A stretch of 10,312 nt of DNA from Flavobacteriia bacterium (GCA_011330545.1 DRQI01000445.1:1-10312), one strand, 5' to 3'. Positions 1 to 7,807 are shown, numbered from the stretch's first letter. Notes: generated by a model not told the origin, from the sequence alone. Made by a program: numbers and translations.

Positions 1-848
1 GGTTTATGTATAGGCACTTGTCTGTTAAGCATTCGTGTAATATCTGACACTTTATAACTCTCGCTACTCAATAAATGGTTTTTGCCATGCAGTCCTTTGG
101 TGGTTGCCGATTTGTAAATGCTGTTGGCGACGTCTTTTACATCTACCATAGCCAATTCGGCATCTGTATCGTACAGCATCTGCACAAATGGATTTGGTGC
201 TAATTTATTTTTAAACAAAAATTGTAATCCTGTTGAGGTGGAGTCTTCTCTATTAGAAAGCGATTTTCCCATCACAGCTACCGGCGATACAGAACTAATT
301 TCAAAGTTTGGGTTTGGGTGCTCTTCAATAAATGTATTAACCGTTTGATTGGCAATAAATTTAGCTTGTGCATACGGATGGCTTTCTTTGTTTATAAAAG
401 GCGTATCGCTTTCGCTAAAAAATTCATCAGCACTTTTATTTCCTGCCGGCATGGGGAAATTAGTGTTGTATGCTGCCACCGAAGCGACAAATACTACTTT
501 TTCTATACTTGGCGTTTTATTGATAACTTCCAAAAAATTTTCAGTGCCTTTGATGGTTGGGTCAAATAATTCGGTTTGCGGATTTTTGACATCTAATTGA
601 AAAGGAGTACCTCCATGTATTACAATATCGCAGTCTTTAACAAAATCTTGCAATGCAGCTTTGTCTTCTACATTTAATTCGCTGATATGTAAATTTTCTG
701 AGTTTTTCAAGTACATTAGATGTAGGTATTTCTCTTCTTTGGTAATATCTGTGGCTGATACTTTTACCTTGTATCCTTCTTCAAGGAATCGCTTTGTGGT
801 ATGGCTTCCTATAAAGCCCGATCCACCAATAATGCCTACTTTTTTCAT
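1..848 (-). CDS. NAD(P)-dependent SDR / epimerase-like oxidoreductase (3' end missing)
   Basis: Reading leftward from the ATG at 848-846, an open frame of 282 codons runs off the left edge, so the C-terminus is missing. It begins MKKVGIIGGSGFIGSH, a Rossmann nucleotide-binding loop of the extended short-chain dehydrogenase type (G8-x-x-G11-x-x-G14). An active-site serine is visible at S123 (VASVAAYN) and the catalytic Y159-x-x-x-K163 pair (HPYAQAK), so the triad is complete. This spacing is known from the extended/atypical SDR group that includes dihydroflavonol-4-reductase-like and NAD-dependent epimerase/dehydratase proteins. There is no signal peptide, so it should be a cytoplasmic oxidoreductase or epimerase acting with NAD(P). 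The substrate cannot be read from the sequence. The start is well fixed because the glycine motif follows it directly. A strong inverted repeat (875-914) lies just upstream. Confidence 0.88.
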   Translation of the reverse strand, partial: MKKVGIIGGSGFIGSHTTKRFLEEGYKVKVSATDITKEEKYLHLMYLKNSENLHISELNVEDKAALQDFVKDCDIVIHGGTPFQLDVKNPQTELFDPTIKGTENFLEVINKTPSIEKVVFVASVAAYNTNFPMPAGNKSADEFFSESDTPFINKESHPYAQAKFIANQTVNTFIEEHPNPNFEISSVSPVAVMGKSLSNREDSTSTGLQFLFKNKLAPNPFVQMLYDTDAELAMVDVKDVANSIYKSATTKGLHGKNHLLSSESYKVSDITRMLNRQVPIHK

Positions 849-874
849 ATTATGTATTATTGAATTGCCAAGAA

Positions 875-914
875 GAACAGAGTAAAATATTGGTAACAAT
901 ATTTTACTCTATTC
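875..914. terminator. Strong AT-rich inverted repeat, probable terminator (or operator)
   Basis: Positions 879-892 and 897-910 form a perfect 14-bp stem around a GTAA loop. After one mismatched pair (878/911) three more pairs follow (875-877 with 912-914). It lies 51 bp beyond the stop of the secreted-protein gene ending at 966 and 27 bp before the start of the SDR gene, both read leftward. A terminator of the first gene is the simplest reading, but there is no clean U-tract after the stem on the minus strand (it continues TTCTTCTTGG). An operator or leader structure for the SDR gene is therefore also possible. Confidence 0.6.
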
Positions 915-965
915 AAGTGGCTGTTAGTGTTGATTATAAATAACTTATGTAGTATATAGAAAGGG

Positions 966-1769
966 TTATTTATCTAATTCAGGTACATTTTTGTAGATGG
1001 CATCTCCATGTCCGGCAAAATATTTTCTAAAATCTTTAAAAAATGCTTTTCTCTTTTCTTCATCAGGCCAATAGGCATTTATCAATCTTTCATTTTCTTT
1101 AAATGCCAATTCTATATCTCCCAAATTATCATAAACGCCTATTTCAACAGCATCTCTAGAATCAGAGCCCCAACCGTGCCGGTGTGTAAAATAGCCTTTT
1201 ATATATTTATTTTTTAAAATGATATTTTCAAAAAATTCTTTATAGCCTTTTCCTCCTTGGCCTGCAGTATTTTTTCTTACATAAAATAGCAGAGGTTCTG
1301 TTGAAGTGGTTTTAACCTCTTTACCATAAGGCAATGATGTGTATATTTCATCACTGTGCATTGGGCTGTAATAACTACGCTGCTTCTCAAAAAACACTTT
1401 TCTTGCATCTTCATCAGGCCAACCTTGTTCTATCAATTTAGCGGTTGCTTCATTTGCCTTTTCAATGTCTTCCCAATTTTTATATACTGAAACAAAAATG
1501 ACTTCCGAATTATCTGGAGAAAAATAATGGGTATATACTCCAGAGCCGACAATCGAATTATTTTTTTTGGTCACTTTATTAAAATATTCTTCTTCGGTTT
1601 TTTTCCAGTCAGAAAAATCTGTATCAGGATTTGAATTCCAGTGTGCCGTTGTAATTACTATATACATAGGTTTAGATGATTCTTCAGCTTTGTTTTGTGT
1701 AAAAGCTGTTGCTGTATATAAAAAGAAACATACAGTTAGTCCGATTAAAAGTTGGTTTAATTTTTTCAT
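966..1769 (-). CDS. Secreted protein with two tandem ferredoxin-like / dimeric alpha-beta-barrel-like modules
   Basis: This gene encodes a 267-residue protein starting at the ATG at 1769-1767. A longer reading from a TTG at 1817 would add 16 residues ahead of a good signal peptide and is unlikely. Residues 1 to about 24 (MKKLNQLLIGLTVCFFLYTA, then TAFTQ) form an Sec signal peptide, so the protein should be periplasmic or secreted. The mature part is an internal duplication: residues about 35-147 and 159-265 share a beta-strand start, a G-x-(Y/F)-T-H strand, and the ending WPDE-x-x-(R/K)-x-FF...Y...(D)-x-IY-x-x-(L/V)P. Modules of this size and pattern recall stress-responsive/antibiotic-monooxygenase-type barrels, but I cannot name a family with certainty and no catalytic residue is evident. 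Its upstream neighbour (1908-2660) has the same architecture, which suggests a related role. A 138-bp gap with a TAACTTTG box suggests its own promoter. Confidence 0.82.
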   Translation of the reverse strand: MKKLNQLLIGLTVCFFLYTATAFTQNKAEESSKPMYIVITTAHWNSNPDTDFSDWKKTEEEYFNKVTKKNNSIVGSGVYTHYFSPDNSEVIFVSVYKNWEDIEKANEATAKLIEQGWPDEDARKVFFEKQRSYYSPMHSDEIYTSLPYGKEVKTTSTEPLLFYVRKNTAGQGGKGYKEFFENIILKNKYIKGYFTHRHGWGSDSRDAVEIGVYDNLGDIELAFKENERLINAYWPDEEKRKAFFKDFRKYFAGHGDAIYKNVPELDK

Positions 1770-1781
1770 TATAGTTGATTT

Positions 1782-1789
1782 CAAAGTTA
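1782..1789 (-). promoter_or_regulatory. Candidate flavobacterial -7 promoter box (TAACTTTG)
   Basis: On the minus strand the sequence TAACTTTG matches the Bacteroidota -7 consensus TAnnTTTG exactly and ends 12 nt before the ATG at 1769. The nearest TTG that could serve as the -33 box (1817-1815) leaves 25 nt, longer than the usual 17-23, and the leader would be very short. It is therefore a candidate only. Confidence 0.35.
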
Positions 1790-1907
1790 GTATTACTTCG
1801 AAGATACTGTGAATCAATACCGTAATAGAAGGCTTTAGTACAAATGAATTTTTATTTGAAACTATGCTTTTATTTTTCGAAGTTTTTTATTAGAATGTTA
1901 TGTTTAA

Positions 1908-2660
1908 TTATTTTGGAGAATAGCTAAATTCAGGGCGAATATTGCCAAGAACCACTTCATATTTCAATAGGCTACTAAACAAATCTCCTAACACCTTTTT
2001 ACCTTCTTCACCCAATAAGGCATCATTTTCTTTAGACTGCCTTGCATAATCTAATTCATCAACGGCTGCAATAGCAACTAAATAATAGTCGCCCACAGTA
2101 CCAAAGCCACTACGGTAAACGCGGTAGTATTCTTTAGAGCCTTTTCGCTCAAATAAGGCTTTTACGGCTTTCATTTTTTCTTTTACAATGGCACGATTTT
2201 CTGGCGATACATATAGCAAATGTTGTTTTCTAAAGTTTTTACCCGCTGGTGTTTGAGTAAATCCATTTGGCATATAGGTAAGTTCTTTATCGAGATGTAC
2301 AATATAACTTAACTCAGTCTCTGTGTATTGATCGGCACGTTTATATAAGTTGCTTACAACATCTTTTCCTGCTTTAGCAGCCAATTTTGCCCCATAAGAT
2401 TCTTCATCTAAAGCAGCCATATTTTTAATGGGTGATATATATAAATAATGTGAAGTATTTGTAGAAAGTGTTATCCAAGACACATCTTGAAGGTTGTGCT
2501 TTTTGGTTAATGTAACAAACTCTTTAACTAATGCTTCGTATTCTTTTACTTTAGAGAGTTTAACAATATCTTCTTGTATAACATACATATCTTGCGCATA
2601 GGTAAAAATGGGTGCTAGTAGCAGTAGTACTAGTAGCATTGTGGTTTTAAATTTTTTCAT
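1908..2660 (-). CDS. Secreted two-module protein of unknown function, barrel-like
   Basis: This gene encodes a 250-residue protein from the ATG at 2660-2658. A signal peptide is clear: K2 K3, a leucine-rich core at 8-16, and cleavage expected after the alanine of TYAQ (about residue 22), so it is exported. The mature part falls into two similar halves of roughly 105 residues (about 25-132 and 146-248). Each opens with a strand (MYVIQEDIV / KQHLLYVSP), then a helix rich in K and E, a strand ending in a tyrosine-rich segment (HYLYIS / DYYLVAIA), a helix starting near a D/E-containing loop, and a closing segment with Y at the end (LTYMP / FSYSP). This pattern fits duplicated ferredoxin-like, dimeric alpha/beta-barrel modules. 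No function can be assigned. The gene lies upstream of a protein with the same layout and diverges from a sensor-kinase gene. Confidence 0.8.
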   Translation of the reverse strand: MKKFKTTMLLVLLLLAPIFTYAQDMYVIQEDIVKLSKVKEYEALVKEFVTLTKKHNLQDVSWITLSTNTSHYLYISPIKNMAALDEESYGAKLAAKAGKDVVSNLYKRADQYTETELSYIVHLDKELTYMPNGFTQTPAGKNFRKQHLLYVSPENRAIVKEKMKAVKALFERKGSKEYYRVYRSGFGTVGDYYLVAIAAVDELDYARQSKENDALLGEEGKKVLGDLFSSLLKYEVVLGNIRPEFSYSPK

Positions 2661-2979
2661 GATTATTAGTTTTAAATGATAATTAGTTGAGAATCACTAT
2701 TGATTCAGCATCTAAATAACTACCAATCATTTAGAAATTAAAATGAGTTAGGACGAACACTACAAATTCTTGTCCGTAACCATAATTTTATTTATCGAAA
2801 GATTCTTGATTCTATGAATTGGTTTGAAACACGTCAATGGTAGTACATACAAAGAATCTCTATATAATTTTAATAAAGATGCTACACTTCGTTCAGAATG
2901 ATATGGATATTATTTTTAGGCCTCTTGTTAAATTTTGTATTTTAGGGGCTGTAAGCATCCAAACAATCCCCAAACCAAA
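2661..2979. other. Divergent intergenic region with several short dyads
   Basis: This 319-bp gap separates the secreted-protein gene (leftward) from the sensor kinase gene (rightward), so it must hold promoters for both. No gene is visible in it. Visible structure: a perfect 6-bp inverted repeat GAATCA-ctat-TGATTC (2691-2706), 31 bp ahead of the leftward start; a larger imperfect pair GTTAGGAC (2747-2754) with GTCCgTAAC (2772-2780); AGATTCTT (2800-2807) with its complement AAGAATCT (2852-2859); and a fragment around 2880-2905 that resembles interspersed intergenic repeats of flavobacteria. An imperfect -7 box lies near 2930-2937. Confidence 0.6.
2930..2937 (+). promoter_or_regulatory. Weak candidate -7 box for the sensor kinase gene
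   Basis: AAATTTTG differs from the Bacteroidota consensus TAnnTTTG at one position (T to A). It would give a leader of about 35 nt before the ATG at 2980. No convincing -33 box is visible, so this is only suggestive. Confidence 0.25.
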
Positions 2980-4923
2980 ATGAAAAGCTTTTTTTTTGTT
3001 GCCTTCATCCTTATAAATAGTTTTTCATTTGCACAAATTATTGACTTAACTAGAGAACATCCTTATAAAAAAGTATTTGTTGAAACCGATAATTTTGGCA
3101 CGGCATATTTAGATATTTTAAAGCAAAGCTTACCAACGATACAACAAGACACCCTATATTTTGAAGTTTTAAATGACCTAGCTTACTATTGGCATACTCG
3201 AAATTTGAACACTTCCCTAACATTTATCAAAAAAGGATTGGAGCTAACTAACCAAAAGAAGGATTCATTGTGGAATGGCAGGTTTCAAATAACACAAGGT
3301 GCCGTATTGCTACGCATGGAGCAGTTAGACAGTGCAGAGCTCGTTTTAGAAGCTGCTAAAACAAAAGTGAAAGAAAGCGATTTGGCTTTTTTAAACACCC
3401 AATTAGGGTATGTGTATGAACGCAGGGGAGAGCTTGATAAAGCAGCAGATTATGCGTTAGAATCATTGCGCCTGGGAAAAAAATTAAAAGATACCAATGC
3501 CCAAGCAATTGCGTACAGTGACTTGAGTAACCTGTTTTGGAAACAATCTAAATTTGATAAAGGGGTAGAGTTCGGACTCAAATCGCTCCAATTTTTTGAA
3601 TTGAGAAATATCAATAATTTAGATTATGACTTTACACTATATGTGGTTGGCAACAATTATTTAGAGTTAAAGCAATACAAAAGAGCGTTAGAATACTTCG
3701 AACGTTCTATTGCTATTGGCGAGCGGTACGGGTTTTACAATAATTTAAGCGATGTGTATATCTCGTTAACCGATTTAGACACCTATTTAGGCAATTACAA
3801 TACAGCAGCAGAAGCCGGTAAAAATGCCGTAAAATATGCCGAATTGTTAGATAATAATTTTATGATTATGCGTTCGTGGCTGTCTATTGGGAAGTCACAA
3901 TTAAAACAAAAGCAATATACAAATGCCATTATAAGTTTAAAAAAATGTATACAAATTGCTACCGTAGATTTTGGCGACGAATACTATTTAAGCCAAGCTT
4001 ATGAAGCGTTGGCACAGGCCTATTTTGGCAATAAGAATTTTGAAAAAGCATACGTAGCCCTAGCAGAACACGATAAATTAAAAGCAGCTGTTTTTACAGC
4101 AGAGGCAGATCAACGTATTTCGCTGCTTCAAACCAAATTTGGTGTGGCATTAAAAGAAGATACGATTAAGCTAAGGGATGCAACAATTAAACAACAGCGT
4201 TCTAAACAAACCTTGATTATGGTGATAGCAAGTTTGCTGCTGGTATTGCTTACTGTACTCTACGTAACCTATAGAAAAGATAAAAATAAAACGAAACTCT
4301 TAAAAAAACAGCATGACGAAAAATCTTTTTTATTAAAAGAAATTCATCATCGTGTAAAAAATAATTTAGAAGTAGTGTCTAGTTTACTTGCTTTACAATC
4401 AAATCAACTACAAGATGATGCTGCCAAAAATGCCATGCAAGACAGTCAGAATAGAGTACATTCTATGAGTATGATACATCAACGATTGTATCAAGGGAAA
4501 AATTTGGCTTCCATTGAAATGAAAGACTATTGTTTTAATTTAACAGCCCATGTATTGGATTCTTTTGGGGCAGAAGAACAAATAAATGTCAAATGCAATA
4601 TGAAACCCATAGAATTAGATGTAGATACGGCAGTGCCTATTGGTTTAATTGTTAATGAGCTGTTAACCAATATTTTAAAATATGCTTTTCCTGATAATAA
4701 AAAAGGAACAATTACTATTACTTTAGAAAAAAAAGATCGAAATACCTTACTATTACAAGTAGCTGATAATGGTGTTGGTATACAAGAAGGAGTCATTAGA
4801 GGTACAGGCTTTGGTACACAATTAATTAGTTTACTCACACAACAACTCAACGGAAAAATGAAAACCAAAACCAATAAAAATAAAGGTACTCAAATTTCTT
4901 TTGAGTTTCCTTTAATGGTTTAA
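2980..4923 (+). CDS. TPR-containing membrane sensor histidine kinase (HisKA_2/HATPase)
   Basis: This gene encodes 647 residues from the ATG at 2980. An upstream TTG at 2935 would bury the signal peptide and is rejected. Residues 1-19 are a signal peptide ending SFAQ. Residues about 40-385 are helical, with tetratricopeptide-like units (for example the A-x-x-YF-x-x-A and YxxA-LxSLxLGKKL patterns), placing a TPR sensor or protein-binding part in the periplasm. One membrane helix (about 412-431) is followed by a short coiled linker. The kinase core has the HisKA_2 motif EIHHRVKNNL with phospho-acceptor H457, an N-box N559-E-L-L-T-N, and ATP-binding glycine motifs D596-N-G-V-G and G608-T-G-F-G. 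There is no PAS domain and no receiver domain. The ligand is unknown. The partner is very probably the REC-LytTR regulator encoded on the opposite strand, whose stop codon lies 31 bp away. Confidence 0.93.
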   Translation: MKSFFFVAFILINSFSFAQIIDLTREHPYKKVFVETDNFGTAYLDILKQSLPTIQQDTLYFEVLNDLAYYWHTRNLNTSLTFIKKGLELTNQKKDSLWNGRFQITQGAVLLRMEQLDSAELVLEAAKTKVKESDLAFLNTQLGYVYERRGELDKAADYALESLRLGKKLKDTNAQAIAYSDLSNLFWKQSKFDKGVEFGLKSLQFFELRNINNLDYDFTLYVVGNNYLELKQYKRALEYFERSIAIGERYGFYNNLSDVYISLTDLDTYLGNYNTAAEAGKNAVKYAELLDNNFMIMRSWLSIGKSQLKQKQYTNAIISLKKCIQIATVDFGDEYYLSQAYEALAQAYFGNKNFEKAYVALAEHDKLKAAVFTAEADQRISLLQTKFGVALKEDTIKLRDATIKQQRSKQTLIMVIASLLLVLLTVLYVTYRKDKNKTKLLKKQHDEKSFLLKEIHHRVKNNLEVVSSLLALQSNQLQDDAAKNAMQDSQNRVHSMSMIHQRLYQGKNLASIEMKDYCFNLTAHVLDSFGAEEQINVKCNMKPIELDVDTAVPIGLIVNELLTNILKYAFPDNKKGTITITLEKKDRNTLLLQVADNGVGIQEGVIRGTGFGTQLISLLTQQLNGKMKTKTNKNKGTQISFEFPLMV

Positions 4924-4955
4924 CCCAACTTATGGACTAATACATAAGCCGGGTT
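4922..4955. terminator. Shared bidirectional terminator between convergent kinase and regulator genes
   Basis: AACCC (4922-4926) and CTTATG (4929-4934) pair with CATAAG (4943-4948) and GGGTT (4951-4955), leaving an AA/CC internal loop and an 8-nt loop. The hairpin fills the entire 31-bp space between the two convergent stop codons and slightly overlaps both, so it should stop transcription from both sides. T-tracts are short. Confidence 0.65.
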
Positions 4956-5689
4956 TAAATGGTTTGTAAACGTTTTAATAATTCTAATCGCAACTGTTTG
5001 CTAATCGGGATTGCTTTTTTGGCAATCACCACATGGCTTCCGGCAACTTCATCAATTTGGGAAATATTTACAATAAACGAACGGTGGATACGTAAAAAAT
5101 GCGCATTAGGTAATTTTTCATTCAAATCTTTTAAGGTCATTACCAGCAAAAATTCTTTGTTTTTAGAGTAAATTCTGCAATAGTTGCGTTCGGCTTCAAT
5201 ATAAAGAATATCTTTAATTACAACCTTTACCATTTTATCAAGATACCTCACAAAAATGCTATCGCTTAAAATAAACGAAGGTGAATTGGTGTTAGACTTA
5301 TCCTTATATGTAGATTGAATTCTATTTACCGTAAGTTCTATAGCCCGTTGTAAGTCTAGTTTCTTAAATGGTTTTGAAATAAAAGCATAAGGGTTGGTAG
5401 CTTTAGCCCTGTTAAAATAGGTTTCATCAGCATTTGCCGTTAGGTATATAATAGGTATATGATACTCTTTTTGCATCAATTGTGCCGTTTCAATACCGTC
5501 TAAATCACCTTTTAATTGAATGTCTAATAAAACAATATCAGGTAAATTTTCTTTTATTTGCCGTAAAGCATCTTCACCACGAGGTACAATTGCTGTAACT
5601 TCATAGTCTAAATTTGTGAGTTGAAGAGAAATATTAGCACCGATAATCATTTCATCTTCTACGATGAGTATTTTTATAGGCTGTCCCAT
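4955..5689 (-). CDS. LytTR-family response regulator (REC-LytTR)
   Basis: This gene encodes 244 residues from the ATG at 5689-5687. The N-terminal receiver domain (about 5-122) has the acidic pocket E11-D12, the phosphorylation site D56 (VLLDIQL), T84 and K106 (SKPF), so all signalling residues are present. The C-terminal part (about 145-242) is a LytTR DNA-binding domain, with the hallmark segments DILYIEAERNYCRIY and FLRIHRSFIVNI. By family knowledge it should be phosphorylated by a histidine kinase and bind paired short DNA repeats to control transcription. The neighbouring TPR sensor kinase (2980-4923), encoded convergently, is the obvious partner. A small perfect dyad (5705-5719) sits 15 bp ahead of its start and may be an autoregulatory site, but this is inference. 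Confidence 0.94.
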   Translation of the reverse strand: MGQPIKILIVEDEMIIGANISLQLTNLDYEVTAIVPRGEDALRQIKENLPDIVLLDIQLKGDLDGIETAQLMQKEYHIPIIYLTANADETYFNRAKATNPYAFISKPFKKLDLQRAIELTVNRIQSTYKDKSNTNSPSFILSDSIFVRYLDKMVKVVIKDILYIEAERNYCRIYSKNKEFLLVMTLKDLNEKLPNAHFLRIHRSFIVNISQIDEVAGSHVVIAKKAIPISKQLRLELLKRLQTI

Positions 5690-5704
5690 ATTTAAGTTTA
5701 ATAT

Positions 5705-5719
5705 CTAATTTAGAATTAG
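5705..5719. promoter_or_regulatory. Perfect short dyad upstream of the LytTR regulator
   Basis: CTAATT-tag-AATTAG is a perfect 6-bp inverted repeat with a 3-nt centre, 15 bp ahead of the regulator's start codon. It could be an operator or only chance in AT-rich DNA. Confidence 0.25.
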
Positions 5720-5868
5720 CAGCGAAGTAGATTTTACACGGCCTAATCGCAATAAGGGAAATAGATAAGACAAGGGTATAACAGATTTCTTAATCATTTG
5801 AGGTTGTTTTAGTTGCTTATAAAGATACAATTTATTTTGAAACATTAAATAAACAATGCTTTCGCTAG

Positions 5869-5883
5869 TTAATTATCAATTAA
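5869..5883. promoter_or_regulatory. Perfect short dyad just upstream of the typA -7 box
   Basis: TTAATT-atc-AATTAA is a perfect 6-bp inverted repeat located 6 bp ahead of the TACTTTTG box, inside the spacer where a regulator could block RNA polymerase. Its AT-rich content makes chance occurrence likely. Confidence 0.2.
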
Positions 5884-5889
5884 AACAAC

Positions 5890-5897
5890 TACTTTTG
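5890..5897 (+). promoter_or_regulatory. Flavobacterial -7 promoter box of typA (TACTTTTG)
   Basis: TACTTTTG fits the Bacteroidota sigma factor -7 consensus TAnnTTTG exactly and is followed by CAGC. It ends 20 bp before the typA ATG, giving a leader of roughly 10-15 nt. The -33 TTG element is not clear. Confidence 0.55.
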
Positions 5898-5917
5898 CAG
5901 CTTCAAAAAATGTAAGG

Positions 5918-7687
5918 ATGCAATCTATCAGAAATATCGCTATTATAGCACACGTTGACCACGGAAAAACTACTTTGGTTGATAAGATTATCGATCAAGC
6001 TAAAATTTTAGACGACCGTAAAGAACGCCAAGACTTATTGCTCGATAGCAATGATTTAGAACGCGAGCGTGGTATTACCATCCTTTCCAAAAATGTATCC
6101 GTTACCTATAAAGGTGTTAAAATTAATGTAATAGACACGCCCGGCCATGCCGATTTTGGAGGAGAAGTAGAGCGTGTTTTAAAAATGGCTGACGGTGTTT
6201 TGTTGTTGGTAGATGCTTTTGAAGGGCCGATGCCACAAACTCGGTTTGTATTGGGGAAAGCCTTAGAATTAGGATTGATTCCCATTGTGGTTATCAATAA
6301 AGTTGACAAAGAAAATTGCACCCCCGATTTGGTTCACGAAAAAGTGTTCGACTTGATGTTTGCCTTAGATGCCACCGAAGAACAATTAGATTTTACAACC
6401 ATCTACGGTTCGGCAAAACAAGGGTGGATGAGTACCGATTGGCAACACCCGACTGACAATATCATTCCCTTATTAGATGCCGTTGTAGCGGCTATCCCCG
6501 AAGCTCCATACAGAGAAGGCTCTCCGCAAATGCAAATTACATCATTAGATTTTTCTTCTTTTACAGGAAGGATTGCTATCGGTAGGATTTTTAGGGGAGA
6601 CCTAGAAGAAAGTAAAGATTATATGCTTTGTAAGGCAGATGGCACTACTAAAAAAGTACGCATCAAAGAACTTCACGTATTTGAAGGAATGGGAAAAGCA
6701 AAAGTATCTCAAGTACGAAGTGGCGATATCTGTGCGATAACCGGAATTGAAGGTTTTGAAATTGGAGATACCATTGCCGATTTAGAGAACCCCGAAGCAT
6801 TGCCGAGGATAGCCATCGATGAACCCACCATGAGTATGCTGTTTACCATTAATAATTCGCCATTTTTCGGAAAAGAAGGTAAATACGTAACCTCTAGGCA
6901 TTTAAGGGATAGATTGTTTAAAGAAACAGAAAAAAATTTAGCATTGCGCGTAGAAGAAACCGATGCTGAAGATAAATTCAATGTATATGGCCGTGGTATC
7001 TTACACTTATCAGTATTGATAGAAACCATGCGCAGGGAAGGATATGAATTACAAGTTGGGCGCCCAAAAGTAATTTTAAAGAAAATAGACGGCCAACAAT
7101 GCGAACCTTATGAAACTTTGGTGATAGATGTACCTGAAACATCGGCCAGTAAAGTCATCAATTTGGTAACCCTTAGAAAAGGCGACTTGTTGGTAATGGA
7201 ACCTAAAGGCGATTTGCAGCATTTAGAATTTGACATTCCTTCACGGGGCTTGATAGGTTTGAGAAATAGATTACTGACCGCTACCTCAGGAGAAGCCATC
7301 ATCAATCACCGCCTTCGCGGATACGATGTGTATAAAGGCGAATTTAACGATGTAACCAATGGCGCCATCGTATCTTCAGAAACCGGTAAAGCCACTGCTT
7401 ACGCTATTGATAGGCTACAAGACAGGGGAAAATTCTTTATAGACCCTAACGAACAAATCTATAAAGGGCAAGTCATCGGAGAAAATACACGTCAAGATGA
7501 TATGGGCGTAAACCTTATCAAAGGGAAAAAACTGTCGAATGTGCGTAGCTCAGGAGCAGATGATGCAGCCAAAATATTTCCGAAAGTGCAGTTTTCATTA
7601 GAAGAATGTATGGAATATATTCGAGATGATGAGTATTTAGAGATAACACCTCAAAGTTTACGAATGCGCAAGATAAACTTTAGGTAA
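5918..7687 (+). CDS. typA: Ribosome-associated GTPase TypA/BipA
   Basis: This gene encodes 589 residues, close to the usual length of about 600, from the ATG at 5918. TypA/BipA is a translational GTPase of the EF-G/LepA group that acts on the ribosome in stress adaptation and ribosome assembly. The GTPase motifs are complete: G1 AHVDHGKT (11-18), G2 RGIT (51-54), G3 DTPGH (73-77), G4 NKVD (127-130) and G5 SAK (165-167). Domain II follows at about 200-290, EF-G III-like and V-like domains occupy about 300-475, and the BipA-specific C-terminal domain ends the protein. The segments [18 protein letters not shown] and [15 protein letters not shown] are typical of this family rather than of EF-G or LepA. 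No frameshift is seen. It appears monocistronic, with a TACTTTTG box just upstream. Confidence 0.97.
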   Translation: MQSIRNIAIIAHVDHGKTTLVDKIIDQAKILDDRKERQDLLLDSNDLERERGITILSKNVSVTYKGVKINVIDTPGHADFGGEVERVLKMADGVLLLVDAFEGPMPQTRFVLGKALELGLIPIVVINKVDKENCTPDLVHEKVFDLMFALDATEEQLDFTTIYGSAKQGWMSTDWQHPTDNIIPLLDAVVAAIPEAPYREGSPQMQITSLDFSSFTGRIAIGRIFRGDLEESKDYMLCKADGTTKKVRIKELHVFEGMGKAKVSQVRSGDICAITGIEGFEIGDTIADLENPEALPRIAIDEPTMSMLFTINNSPFFGKEGKYVTSRHLRDRLFKETEKNLALRVEETDAEDKFNVYGRGILHLSVLIETMRREGYELQVGRPKVILKKIDGQQCEPYETLVIDVPETSASKVINLVTLRKGDLLVMEPKGDLQHLEFDIPSRGLIGLRNRLLTATSGEAIINHRLRGYDVYKGEFNDVTNGAIVSSETGKATAYAIDRLQDRGKFFIDPNEQIYKGQVIGENTRQDDMGVNLIKGKKLSNVRSSGADDAAKIFPKVQFSLEECMEYIRDDEYLEITPQSLRMRKINFR

Positions 7688-7740
7688 CCTATCATTAATT
7701 TTTCTTTGTAGACGGTAAATGCAGTTTATCGAAAGGGTTT

Positions 7741-7807
7741 TTAAATAGTTTTCGACTGTACCTGCCTACCACAGGCGGGCTCAAACTGACAGAGGGCTAC
7801 TATTTAA
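7741..7807. repeat. Composite intergenic repeat: GC-rich hairpin nested inside outer inverted arms
   Basis: The inner part is CCTGCCT (7761-7767) pairing with AGGCGGG (7773-7779) around ACCAC, with one G-T wobble. It stands out in very AT-rich DNA. It is flanked by TTTCGACTGTA and CTCAAACTGACAG, which resemble interspersed intergenic sequences recurring in flavobacterial genomes (from memory, not searched). The outer arms TTAAATAGT (7741-7749) and ACTATTTAA (7799-7807) are perfect inverted copies. It is therefore probably a small non-autonomous repeat unit. Confidence 0.6.

Noticed and set aside
118..885. Plus-strand open frames in the first 900 bases
   Set aside because: They lie opposite the SDR gene, whose minus-strand frame has a complete Rossmann motif and catalytic triad.
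1770..1817. Upstream TTG start for the secreted two-module protein
   Set aside because: The signal peptide starts properly at the ATG at 1769. The extension overlaps the TAACTTTG box.
2935..2979. Upstream TTG start adding 15 residues to the sensor kinase
   Set aside because: It would place a polar stretch ahead of a well-formed signal peptide that begins at the ATG at 2980, and it overlaps the likely promoter box.
2661..2979. LytTR binding sites (paired 9-bp direct repeats)
   Set aside because: No pair with adequate match to the published LytTR-type consensus and spacing was found by eye.
6106..7305. Open frames on the minus strand inside typA
   Set aside because: They are antisense shadows of a highly conserved gene with no recognisable protein features.
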